The position numbers and the translations under genes were made by a program. A stretch of DNA of 64,000 nt, from assembly GCA_038234785.1 (NCBI GenBank), contig JBBQTC010000005.1, positions 25,309-89,308 on the forward strand, in the 5' to 3' direction. How positions within the stretch are numbered: position 1 is the stretch's first letter; the number at the start of each line of letters is the position of its first letter. A model generated the notes under the pieces. It ran no database searches, had not been told where the DNA came from, and was given only the letters and a program-made list of their open reading frames with translations. The stretch comes from UBA668 sp038234785. GTDB taxonomy: Bacteria > Actinomycetota > Acidimicrobiia > Acidimicrobiales > Ilumatobacteraceae. Positions 1-7,167 of the stretch are shown in pieces.

Positions 1-666
1 ACCGACGTCGCGCTGTACGCCAAGAAGCACAACCCGTTCGTGCTCTTCGACGACATCGTCAACAACCCGGCGCGCATGTCCAACATCAAGGACTACTCGG
101 CGCTCGCTACCGACCTGAACTCCCGCAACGCGCCTGATTTCGTGTGGATCAGCCCCAACCAGTGCAACGACATGCACGGCGGCGTCTACGTGGCGGTGCC
201 CGACCACCCCGAGACCCCGTGCCCGTACGGATCGGCCAAGGACGACGCCAACGACGCCGCACTGAAGCAGAAGGCCGACGCGTTCGTCGAGACGGCAGTG
301 ACGACGATCATGAACTCCAAGGCATGGACGAAGAACAGCCTGATCTTCATCGTCACCGACGAGAACGACTACACCGGCAATCCCACCAATGGCGGGTGGG
401 AATCGGCCGATGGGTGCTGTGACTCGCCCTACGTCGCGGCCGCCGACGCGCGCGTCAGCCCCGCCTGGCCGGGCGGAACCTACGGCGGCGGGCTCATCCC
501 GGCGATCGTGGTCTCCGGGCACAACCACCACTCCCGCGTCAGCGACACGCCGTACAACCACTACTCGCTGCTGGCGACGATCGAAACGGTGTGGCACCTG
601 GGATACCTGGGCCACGCCGGCGACAGGGCCGGCGGTGTGGTGCCGATGCTCGACCTGATCGGCTGA
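1..666 (+). CDS. Phosphoesterase family protein (C-terminal part)
   Basis: The frame is already open at base 1 and closes at TGA 664-666, so only the last ~221 residues are present. The segments PDFVWISPNQCNDMHGG, FIVTDENDYTG and SDTPYNHYSLLATIE are typical of the AcpA/phospholipase-C-like phosphoesterase family (Pfam phosphoesterase). In that family the Asp/His-rich stretches bind catalytic metal, and the conserved YNHYSLL segment lies near the C terminus. Members are usually exported and hydrolyse phosphomonoesters or phospholipids; substrate cannot be told from this part. It converges on the next gene across a strong hairpin at 680-719. Confidence 0.8.
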   Translation, partial: TDVALYAKKHNPFVLFDDIVNNPARMSNIKDYSALATDLNSRNAPDFVWISPNQCNDMHGGVYVAVPDHPETPCPYGSAKDDANDAALKQKADAFVETAVTTIMNSKAWTKNSLIFIVTDENDYTGNPTNGGWESADGCCDSPYVAAADARVSPAWPGGTYGGGLIPAIVVSGHNHHSRVSDTPYNHYSLLATIETVWHLGYLGHAGDRAGGVVPMLDLIG

Positions 667-679
667 GGTTCCACGACCA

Positions 680-719
680 GCGGTGGACAGGGCGCCGTGC
701 TCGGCGCCCTGTCCGCTGC
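680..719. terminator. Bidirectional hairpin terminator between convergent genes
   Basis: A 13-bp perfect stem (685-697 with 702-714) closed by the 4-base loop TGCT, extended outwards by further pairs with wobbles to 680-719. It lies 14 bases after the phosphoesterase stop and 20 bases before the stop of the convergent gamma-glutamyltransferase-like gene. There is no clear T-tract, as is common in GC-rich actinobacteria. Confidence 0.65.
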
Positions 720-738
720 GAACCGCCAACCACCGCGC

Positions 739-2196
739 TCAGATCCCGAGCGCGAGCCCGACGGTTCGTGGATCTGCCGCGGCCTGCCATGCTTCGCCCG
801 GCGGCGGCACCCGAATGATCTGTTGCGCCGAGCGGCATCCCCACCGCGACGCCTTGACGACGCGGCCGGCGACGTCGAACGTGTCGGCGTCGGCGATGCC
901 GAGCTCGAAGCGCACGCCATCGTCGTCGGGCAGCCACTCCCACAGCGGCGCGGCGACCAGCACACCGGGGCGCTCCTCACCGGCGAGCAACCTCGCCACC
1001 GACTGTGCGTTCCACGGCAGTTGGTTGGCGCCGCCGGGCGTGCCCCCGACGAAGCGAACTGCACCCTCGACGTCGGACAATGCCCACGCGTGCAACGTGG
1101 TCACGGGACGGCGGCCCGCAACAGGGAAGTTGGGGTGGCCTTCCTCCGGCGTGAAGCCGCGGCCGGCGCGATTGGCCAACGGGAGTTGGAACGTCGGCTC
1201 GACGATGCCGCTACCGAAGCGCGGGTACGAGTTCGAATGCACGACCACCGCCACATTGCCGTCGTCGTCGGCCGCGGAGACGATCGAGGTGCCGCTGGGG
1301 TCGCCGAGCGTTCGCCGTTGATGGTCGATCGCAGCCATGACCGCGAGATGGAGACCGGCGGGCGTCGCCTCGCCCTGCGAGTAGCGCGAGATGGCGTCGA
1401 GCAAGCTCGGACCGTGCGTCGGCGCCGGCGTCGACCACAGCCGACGCCCGTCGACGGTGACCTCGGCGCAGGGCAGCCACTCTGCGGTGGCGTGGACGAA
1501 GTCCGATCGGCGCAGAGCCCCGCCGCGCGACTCGACGGCCCGCTCGATCGCATCGCCCACCGGCCCTTCGAGCAGCGCCCCGCCGCGCAGCACCCATTCC
1601 TCCAATGCGGCCGCGAGCCCGGGCAGCCGGACAACGGCGCCCGGCGCGATCGCCGCACCGTTGGGGAAGTAGACGCAGCCTTCGGGATGCATCTCGGCGA
1701 CCAGCGCGAGCGCCTGCTCGGACAGCTTCGTGCAGACCGCTGACCAGGGGAACCCGTCGAGTGCGAGGCGTTGCGCTGGTGCGGCCAATCGAGTACGGGG
1801 CAGTCGACCCAGCGCGGCGAGCGCCGCATAGCCTGCCGCGGCGGCCGGCGGACCGACGCTGTCTGCGCCGACGTCGCGCCACCGTCCGGAGCGGGCCACT
1901 GCCGCATGACCCGCCGCGGCACCGCCCACCGCGACCAGTGCCTCCGGGACAGCGGCACCCGCCCGCAGCACGATTGCGATGAGGTCTCCCCCGAGCCCGC
2001 ACTTCGGCGGCAGCAGCACCGACTCGGCGAGCGCCGCGGTGACGACCGCATCGAACGCGTTCCCACCATCGGCCAGCACGGTTGCTGCGGCGAGCGCAGC
2101 CTGCGGCGCGGCGGCCGCGACGACACCGTGCGCCCCGCGAGCAGTGACCTGCTCGGCCATGGTGGCCACTTCGGGCGACAGGCGCTCCCTGCTCAT
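739..2196 (-). CDS. Gamma-glutamyltransferase-like Ntn-hydrolase
   Basis: 485 residues from ATG 2196. The N-terminal part has the family stretch with GGNAFDAVVTAAL and GLGGDL. The processing/catalytic region reads GTSIVSAADDDGN, which lines up with the TTHYSVVDxDGN motif of gamma-glutamyltransferases, so Thr at about residue 303 would be the autoprocessing nucleophile. It is followed by FGSGIVEP and VGGTPGG. The family cleaves gamma-glutamyl amides or related acyl amides; residues that bind glutamate are not clearly conserved, so the substrate is open. There is no obvious signal peptide, unlike periplasmic GGTs. It is divergent from the di-iron enzyme operon, with a palindrome between them. 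The frame stays open further upstream, but that stretch is antisense to the next operon. Confidence 0.75.
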   Translation of the reverse strand: MSRERLSPEVATMAEQVTARGAHGVVAAAAPQAALAAATVLADGGNAFDAVVTAALAESVLLPPKCGLGGDLIAIVLRAGAAVPEALVAVGGAAAGHAAVARSGRWRDVGADSVGPPAAAAGYAALAALGRLPRTRLAAPAQRLALDGFPWSAVCTKLSEQALALVAEMHPEGCVYFPNGAAIAPGAVVRLPGLAAALEEWVLRGGALLEGPVGDAIERAVESRGGALRRSDFVHATAEWLPCAEVTVDGRRLWSTPAPTHGPSLLDAISRYSQGEATPAGLHLAVMAAIDHQRRTLGDPSGTSIVSAADDDGNVAVVVHSNSYPRFGSGIVEPTFQLPLANRAGRGFTPEEGHPNFPVAGRRPVTTLHAWALSDVEGAVRFVGGTPGGANQLPWNAQSVARLLAGEERPGVLVAAPLWEWLPDDDGVRFELGIADADTFDVAGRVVKASRWGCRSAQQIIRVPPPGEAWQAAADPRTVGLALGI

Positions 2197-2253
2197 CGAC
2201 CGTGCGAATCGCTCAGCGAGGAATTTCTCCGGAGATCTTGCGCGCTCGTCATG

Positions 2254-2272
2254 TTCGTATACAATATACGAA
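2254..2272. promoter_or_regulatory. 19-bp palindromic operator in divergent promoter region
   Basis: TTCGTATA-CAA-TATACGAA is a perfect 8-bp inverted repeat around a 3-base spacer, strikingly AT-rich for this genome. It sits between the divergent gamma-glutamyltransferase-like gene (start 2196) and the di-iron enzyme gene (start 2314). The TATACAAT or TATACG strings inside could double as -10 hexamers, so a bound regulator would block transcription. The form suits a GntR- or TetR-type repressor; none is encoded next to it. Confidence 0.55.
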
Positions 2273-2313
2273 TCGTCCCACCGACGTCCACGTCGAAGAA
2301 AGGTAGTGCTCCG

Positions 2314-3048
2314 ATGGTCGAGTTGCTGTCCAAGTCCGATTTCCGAGTCGCCCTCGAGAATGCGATCAAGGGCCGCGAGGCCAAGAACGCATCGTTCTCC
2401 CAGGCCTGGGCCAACGGCGAACTCAGCCGCGAGCACTTCGCCCGGTGGGCCGAGAACCACTACCACTACGTGGGTCCCTTCGCCGACTACCTCGGGTACA
2501 TCTACTCCAACACTCCCGACACCGCGACCGATGCCAAGGACTTCCTGCTCCAGAACATGTACGAAGAGGAACTGTCCGACGTCCGCCACACCGACCTCCT
2601 GATCCGATTCGCCGAGGCGTGCGGCACGACCCGCGAGCGCGTGATGGACGTCGACAACGCGACTGCCGTCACCCGCGGCCTGCAGGGTTGGTGCTACGCC
2701 ATCTCGATGCGCGAGCACTTCGCTGTCGCCACGGCGGCGCTGGTCGTGGGCCTCGAGTCGCAAGTCCCCTCGATCTACCGGCGTCAGTACCCGGTGCTGA
2801 TCGAGAAGTACGGCTTCACCGAGGAAGAGGCCGAGTTCTTCGACCTCCACATCACCTCCGACGAGATCCACGGCGAGCGCGGCTACCAGATCGTCCTCGA
2901 GCACGCCACGACCCCCGAGCTCCAGCAGCGTTGCCTTCAGCTCGTGCGTCACGGCGCGGAGGCCCGCTTCAGCTACACCAAGGCGCTCTACGACACCTAC
3001 GTGAAGCCCGAAGCCGACGTGGCGAATCCCGAGCCGGCGCTCGCCTGA
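2314..3048 (+). CDS. Haem-oxygenase-like di-iron oxidase (PqqC/TenA/CADD fold)
   Basis: 244 residues; ATG 2314 follows GAAGAAAGG. The all-helical protein carries E85-x6-H92, E148 and H179-x3-D183-x2-H186. This order and spacing closely match the ligand set I recall for the di-iron enzyme CADD (E-x6-H, E, H-x3-D-x2-H) and are typical of haem-oxygenase-like diiron oxidases (HDOs). TenA thiaminases and cofactor-free PqqC do not have all six. It heads an operon with a ferredoxin (8 bases on) and an overlapping Rieske protein, as expected for an O2-activating enzyme needing electrons. Reactions in the family include N-oxygenation, desaturation/fragmentation and p-aminobenzoate formation; the substrate here is unknown. 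Confidence 0.75.
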   Translation: MVELLSKSDFRVALENAIKGREAKNASFSQAWANGELSREHFARWAENHYHYVGPFADYLGYIYSNTPDTATDAKDFLLQNMYEEELSDVRHTDLLIRFAEACGTTRERVMDVDNATAVTRGLQGWCYAISMREHFAVATAALVVGLESQVPSIYRRQYPVLIEKYGFTEEEAEFFDLHITSDEIHGERGYQIVLEHATTPELQQRCLQLVRHGAEARFSYTKALYDTYVKPEADVANPEPALA

Positions 3049-3055
3049 GTTCCTG

Positions 3056-3415
3056 ATGCCGACCATTCGGTTCTCCACCAGCAACCGGGAGGTCCAGTTC
3101 CCGGATGGCGACGAGGTGAACGTGCTCCGAGTCGCCATCCGGAACGAGATCCCACTGCCGTTCAAGTGCGCCAGTGGGAATTGCGGGACGGATCGCATTC
3201 GTATCGAGGAAGGCGCAGAGCATTGCGTCACGGCCCGACGCCGCGAGCGCGAGCGGCTCGGCGACCTCATCGATGACGGCTACCGACTCGCCTGCCAGCT
3301 GTACGTCAACGGCGACATCACCGTCGCCTGGGACCCCGACCAGACCGCCCTCACCGGGGGCCGCGCCTACGAGCGTCTGAAGCAGGTCTGGCTTGCGAAG
3401 GACGACTCTGCATGA
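3056..3415 (+). CDS. [2Fe-2S] ferredoxin with Asp in a cluster-ligand position
   Basis: 119 residues with plant-type ferredoxin layout. The cluster loop is C38-ASGN-C43-GT-D46: the first two Cys of the usual C-x4-C-x2-C are kept, but the third position is Asp. The fourth ligand C80 (LACQLYV) is present, and an extra C57 occurs in AEHCV. Codons were checked (TGC, TGC, GAT, TGC). Presumably an electron carrier for the upstream di-iron enzyme. An Asp ligand would shift the potential, or C57 may substitute. It lies 8 bases after the previous stop and overlaps the Rieske gene by 4. Confidence 0.75.
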   Translation: MPTIRFSTSNREVQFPDGDEVNVLRVAIRNEIPLPFKCASGNCGTDRIRIEEGAEHCVTARRRERERLGDLIDDGYRLACQLYVNGDITVAWDPDQTALTGGRAYERLKQVWLAKDDSA

Positions 3416-3780
3416 CCGAGTGGTTCGATGTCGGCTCGCGTGCCGACCTCACGAAAGCGCGCAACAAGCTCGTCGTCGATGTGAACGGCACCGATGTGTT
3501 GGTACTCGCACACGGCGACGGGCTGTACGCGCTGGCCAACATCTGCATCCATCGCGACCGTGAACTGTCCAAGGGCGTCGTGCTCAACGGCAAGCTCGTC
3601 TGCCCTGGTCACCAGTGGGCCTTCGCACTCGACACCGGTTACGAAGCGGTGAAGGACGAGTGCCAGCCCACGTTCCCGATCCGCGAGGTCGGCGACCGTC
3701 TCGAGGTCGGGATCGAAACCGACGCGACGGGCGTCTCCGTCCACGCTCGCGCGGCCGGCGACGCCGACCACGACGGCTGA
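3412..3780 (+). CDS. Rieske [2Fe-2S] ferredoxin
   Basis: 122 residues, starting at ATG 3412, which overlaps the ferredoxin stop (ATGA). It has the full Rieske motif C45-I-H47 ... C64-PG-H67, with 16 residues between the two pairs, in a small soluble domain without a membrane anchor. It therefore resembles ferredoxin components of aromatic-ring dioxygenases or NirD-like proteins. Translational coupling to the ferredoxin and the di-iron enzyme suggests that all three form one electron-transfer/oxidation unit. The last ten residues are Ala/Asp/His-rich and unremarkable. Confidence 0.85.
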   Translation: MTEWFDVGSRADLTKARNKLVVDVNGTDVLVLAHGDGLYALANICIHRDRELSKGVVLNGKLVCPGHQWAFALDTGYEAVKDECQPTFPIREVGDRLEVGIETDATGVSVHARAAGDADHDG

Positions 3781-3860
3781 TCTCCGCGCCGCCACCGCGC
3801 CGCCACCTCGGCGTCCCCCATCCCTCGCCGACCGCGGCGTCCCCCATCCCGACCCCCATC

Positions 3861-3955
3861 CGAGTGGGTACTCGCACCCCGAGGTGCGAGTACCCACTCG
3901 CACGCGCGCCCGCGGACTCGGACCGGCGTCGTGACACTCGGACCGGCGGCGTCTC
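3861..3955 (-). repeat. Dispersed hairpin repeat, copy A
   Basis: A perfect 18-bp inverted repeat (3861-3878 with 3883-3900, 4-base loop CCGA) containing GAGTGGGTACTC, followed by two 20-bp direct repeats (3916-3935 and 3936-3955) each beginning ACTCGGACCGGCG. The same architecture occurs in the opposite orientation at 17611-17734. It fills most of the gap between the Rieske gene and the exported protein gene. It may act as terminator, but conserved satellites suggest a mobile or REP-like element. Confidence 0.7.
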
Positions 3956-4049
3956 CTTCATGGAAGCTTCATGCCGGCGCTCCTCGACGCTTCATGGGGC
4001 CGTTGTTCAATGCACTCATCGCAAAGAACGACTCAAGGAGATGAGCACG

Positions 4050-4376
4050 ATGCGCACACTTCACAAGGGATTGATCATCGGTGGGGCCACGTTGGCAGTA
4101 CTGATTCCCGCAGGACTGGTCGCCGCCGACCAGGTCGGCCCCGGCAACATGCACGGACGCGGCAATGGCACCATGAACCAGGACTGCGACCACGACCAGA
4201 TCCAGGCCCGAGACGGCACCGGAGTCATGCACGACGCGAACAGCGCAACGGCAACTGCCAACAGGACCGCCAACGGCATGGGCGCCCAGCACCGTTCGGG
4301 TGCCATGGACGGCAGTGGTCCCCGTGCCGACCGCCCCATGGACGGCACCGGAAACCAGGCACGCTCGGGCGGATGA
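4050..4376 (+). CDS. Small Met/His/Asp-rich exported protein
   Basis: 108 residues from ATG 4050, nine bases after AAGGAG (4035-4040); an in-frame ATG at 4041 touches the ribosome site and is less likely. A positively charged start and hydrophobic segment (about residues 8-26, ending GLVAADQ) form a signal peptide. The mature part is low-complexity, rich in Met, His, Asp, Gly and Asn (for example NMHGRGNGTMNQDCDHDQ), resembling soft-metal-binding exported proteins. No known domain. It directly precedes a two-component system whose sensor loop is also Met/Gly-rich, suggesting copper or silver sensing; that is inference. Confidence 0.7.
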   Translation: MRTLHKGLIIGGATLAVLIPAGLVAADQVGPGNMHGRGNGTMNQDCDHDQIQARDGTGVMHDANSATATANRTANGMGAQHRSGAMDGSGPRADRPMDGTGNQARSGG

Positions 4377-4444
4377 ATCCCTCCCAGGCCAGCGCAGGAG
4401 CGCCGTCCCGACCGGACGGCGCTCCGGCGCGTCAGAATGACCAC

Positions 4445-5140
4445 ATGGCGCGAGCTCCCCTGGTCCTGGTGGTCGACGACGAGGGGCCGATTCGGGAAAT
4501 CGTTCGCCGTTACCTGACCGCCGAGGGGATCGACGTGGTCGAGGCCGAGGACGGACCCGGAGCCATGGATCGGTTCGTCGAGCACCAACCCGACGTCGTG
4601 CTGCTCGACGTCATGCTCCCTGGGTTCGACGGCATCGAGGTGCTGCGCAGAATCCGGGCGACCAGCGATGCCTACGTGTTGATGCTCACGGCGCGCACCG
4701 AGGAGACGGACCGCATCATCGGGTTGTCCGTCGGCGCCGACGACTACATCACCAAGCCGTTCAGCGCTCGCGAGCTGACGGCACGAGTCAAGGCCGTGCT
4801 TCGTCGCCCGCACATGATTGGCTCGACGGCGACACGCCAGGAGTTCGGACGGCTCTCCATCGACGAGGAACGGCGCGAGGTGCGAGTCGATGACCGGATG
4901 GTCGACCTCAGCGCACTCGAGTTCGACCTGTTGACGACGCTCAGCATGAAACCTGGTCAGGTGCTCAGCCGCCGCCAGCTGCTCGAACGAGTCTGGGGGT
5001 TCGACTACTTCGGCGACGAGCGCGTGGTCGATGTACACATCCGCAACCTCCGCCGCGCGCTCGGCGACAGCGTCGATGCCCCGGTCTGGATCGCGACCGT
5101 GCGCGGCGTCGGCTACAAGTTCCTCGAGGCGACGCGATGA
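4445..5140 (+). CDS. OmpR/PhoB-family response regulator
   Basis: 231 residues from ATG 4445. Receiver domain: acidic pair D11-D12, phosphoacceptor D55 (VVLLDVMLPG), Thr in MLTART and Lys in ITKPF. The C-terminal winged helix (about 130-228) has SALEFDLLTTL, RRQLLERVWG and VDVHIRNLRRAL, ending in the usual VRGVGYKF. Its stop overlaps the histidine kinase start (ATGA), so the pair is co-translated. The upstream Met-rich exported protein is the likely target or partner. Confidence 0.93.
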   Translation: MARAPLVLVVDDEGPIREIVRRYLTAEGIDVVEAEDGPGAMDRFVEHQPDVVLLDVMLPGFDGIEVLRRIRATSDAYVLMLTARTEETDRIIGLSVGADDYITKPFSARELTARVKAVLRRPHMIGSTATRQEFGRLSIDEERREVRVDDRMVDLSALEFDLLTTLSMKPGQVLSRRQLLERVWGFDYFGDERVVDVHIRNLRRALGDSVDAPVWIATVRGVGYKFLEATR

Positions 5141-6213
5141 AGCACGCGTCCATCCACACCCGCCTCCTCGTCTCGTTCGCGCTGGTGGTCGCCACGGGGG
5201 CAGCGACCTTCTACGTCGCCGCCCGATTCCTCGTGCCTCGATTCTTCGACGAGCGCATGGGCAGCGGCGGGATGGGCATGGGGAACGGCAACCTGTCGAA
5301 CCAGCACGACGCACTCGTATCGGCGGTGAACACGTCGATGCTGATTGCACTCGCCGCAACGCTGGTGAGCTCGACCTTGATCGCCGTCGTGATGAGTCGA
5401 CGGACGCTCCGCAGCGTCGGTGAGCTCCGCGCCGGAACCGGGCGTCTCGCCGCAGGGCACTACGACACTCGCATCGATCGTCCGGGCGAGGCCGAACTTG
5501 CGGAGCTCGCCGACGACATCAACCACCTGGCTGCGACGCTCTCCGAAACAGAGCAACGACGGGCAGCGCTGATCGGCGACGTCGCTCATGAGATGCGCAC
5601 GCCACTGACAACGATCAGCGGGACGCTCGAGGGCTACGACGACGGCCTCTTCACCGCAACAGAACTTTCGTCGACGGTCCACGTCGAGGTCGACCGTTTG
5701 CACCGTCTTGCGAGTGACCTTGCATCGGTCTCGCGGGCCGAGGAGGGGCGCCTCGATCTGGACCGGCACGTGAGCGATCTCGATGAGGTCGTGACCACCG
5801 TGGTGGACCGCCTCCGGCCGCGTTTCGTCGCCGCCGACGTGACGCTGACCCACCAGGCAACCGGTCCGCTGCCGGCACGGTTCGACCGCGAACGGATGGT
5901 GCAGGTCGTCTCGAACCTCCTCACCAACGCGCTGGCGTACACGCCGGCGGGCGGCTCGGTCGAGGTTCGAACCTCCACGACCGAAGCCGCCGTGCACGTC
6001 AGCGTCACCGACACCGGACGTGGTCTGGAACGTCCTGACCTCGAGCGCGTCTTCGAGCGGTTCTATCGCGTGCACCGCGACGATCACAGCGGCGGCACGG
6101 GGATCGGTCTCACCATCAGCCGCGCGATCGTCCACGCCCACGGCGGGGAGCTCACCGCAACGTCAGCCGGGCATGACCGTGGCACGACGTTCGCGCTGAC
6201 GCTGCCCGCCTGA
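5137..6213 (+). CDS. Membrane sensor histidine kinase
   Basis: 358 residues. TM1 spans about 9-33. A short extracytoplasmic loop holds an unusual Met/Gly run (ERMGSGGMGMGNGN, 39-52). TM2 is about 62-86, then HAMP 88-138, H-box with H151 (DVAHEMRTPL), N-box NLLTNALAYTP, G1 VTDTGRGLE and G2 GGTGIGLTISRAI. All catalytic motifs are intact. The Met-rich loop is reminiscent of Cu(I)/Ag(I)-binding periplasmic segments and echoes the exported protein at 4050. It is translationally coupled to the response regulator. Confidence 0.92.
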   Translation: MKHASIHTRLLVSFALVVATGAATFYVAARFLVPRFFDERMGSGGMGMGNGNLSNQHDALVSAVNTSMLIALAATLVSSTLIAVVMSRRTLRSVGELRAGTGRLAAGHYDTRIDRPGEAELAELADDINHLAATLSETEQRRAALIGDVAHEMRTPLTTISGTLEGYDDGLFTATELSSTVHVEVDRLHRLASDLASVSRAEEGRLDLDRHVSDLDEVVTTVVDRLRPRFVAADVTLTHQATGPLPARFDRERMVQVVSNLLTNALAYTPAGGSVEVRTSTTEAAVHVSVTDTGRGLERPDLERVFERFYRVHRDDHSGGTGIGLTISRAIVHAHGGELTATSAGHDRGTTFALTLPA

Positions 6214-6240
6214 CATCGATACGTCGGATACCGTCGACAC

Positions 6241-6651
6241 ATGACACCCGACGAGATTGCGGCTCTCGTGCACGTTCGCAGGGCGCGTGATCGCATCGAT
6301 CGCGACTACGCCCAGCCGCTCGACGTCACTGCCATGGCCCGAACCGCACTCATGTCACCCGCACACTTCTCGCGCAAGTTCCGCGCCGCGTACGGGGAGA
6401 CCCCGTACTCGTACCTGATGACCCGTCGCATCGAACGGGCGAAGGCGTTGCTTCGTCAGGGTTGCTCGGTCACCGACGCGTGCGTCGCGGTCGGGTGCAC
6501 CTCGCTCGGCTCGTTCAGCGCCCGCTTCACCGAGATCGTCGGTGTCACACCCTCGCACTACCGCCGGCGCGACCACTCCGACCACGAGGTCGTTCCGTCG
6601 TGCGTGAGCAAGGTCGTGACGCGCCCCCAGCGCACCGCCGTCGGCGTCTGA
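6241..6651 (+). CDS. AraC-family regulator (DNA-binding domain only)
   Basis: 136 residues. Both helix-turn-helix units of the AraC/XylS domain are present: MARTALMSPAHFSRKFRAAYG and the conserved second half VGCTSLGSFSARFTEIVGVTPSHYR. There is no N-terminal sensing domain, so the ligand, if any, is unknown. It sits 65 bases before a VOC/glyoxalase gene on the same strand. AraC plus VOC pairs are common in actinobacteria, and this one probably regulates its neighbour. Confidence 0.88.
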   Translation: MTPDEIAALVHVRRARDRIDRDYAQPLDVTAMARTALMSPAHFSRKFRAAYGETPYSYLMTRRIERAKALLRQGCSVTDACVAVGCTSLGSFSARFTEIVGVTPSHYRRRDHSDHEVVPSCVSKVVTRPQRTAVGV

Positions 6652-6716
6652 CGCACCGACGAACAAAGCAGGATCGAAGAAGCATCGCGCTCGAAGGATT
6701 TCGTACGGTGCTTCCC

Positions 6717-7115
6717 ATGACCACCACCGTTTCCGCCATGTTCATTCCGGTCCACGATCCCGATGAGGCCCTGGGGTTCTATCGAGACGCACTCGGCCTC
6801 GACGTCCGCAACGATGTTGCTGCCGACGGCTTCCGTTGGGTCACCGTCGGGTCTCCTGGACAGAACGTCGACATCGTGCTCTTCCAGCCGCACGGAGGTC
6901 GCTCGCAGGCCGAGGGCGACGCCTTGCTCACGCTCGTGACACAGGGTTCGCTGCAGGCCGCGATCTTTCGTTCCGACGACCTCGACGCCACGTTCGAGAA
7001 GGTCAAGGCCTCCGGCGCGGAGGTCCTCCAGGAACCGGTCTCCCAACCCTGGGGCGCGCGCGACTGCGCGTTTCGCGACCCCTCGGGCAACCTCGTTCGC
7101 ATCGCCCAGGCCTGA
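6717..7115 (+). CDS. VOC (glyoxalase/bleomycin-resistance) family protein
   Basis: 132 residues from ATG 6717. It has the paired beta-alpha-beta-beta-beta layout of the VOC superfamily: start VSAMFIPVHDPDEALGFYRDALG, middle FRWVTVGSP, end CAFRDPSGNLVRIAQ, where D-P-x-G-N is the usual C-terminal metal-side turn. VOC proteins act as lyases, dioxygenases or ligand-binding resistance proteins; substrate cannot be assigned. Probably controlled by the adjacent AraC regulator. Confidence 0.88.
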   Translation: MTTTVSAMFIPVHDPDEALGFYRDALGLDVRNDVAADGFRWVTVGSPGQNVDIVLFQPHGGRSQAEGDALLTLVTQGSLQAAIFRSDDLDATFEKVKASGAEVLQEPVSQPWGARDCAFRDPSGNLVRIAQA

Positions 7116-7167
7116 CGGTGCGCACTGCGGTCGCAGATGACCGCTGCCGGTCTGCTCAGCTAGGGGA

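Noticed and set aside
2197..3270. Open frame extending the GGT-like protein N-terminally to 843 residues
   Set aside because: The extra stretch is antisense to the di-iron enzyme and ferredoxin genes, which have clear domains and ribosome sites; the family starts near 2196.
3861..3900. Hairpin as a plain rho-independent terminator of the Rieske operon
   Set aside because: It may work as one, but the shared satellite units and the second inverted copy at 17.6 kb need a repeat-element explanation; there is also no T-tract.
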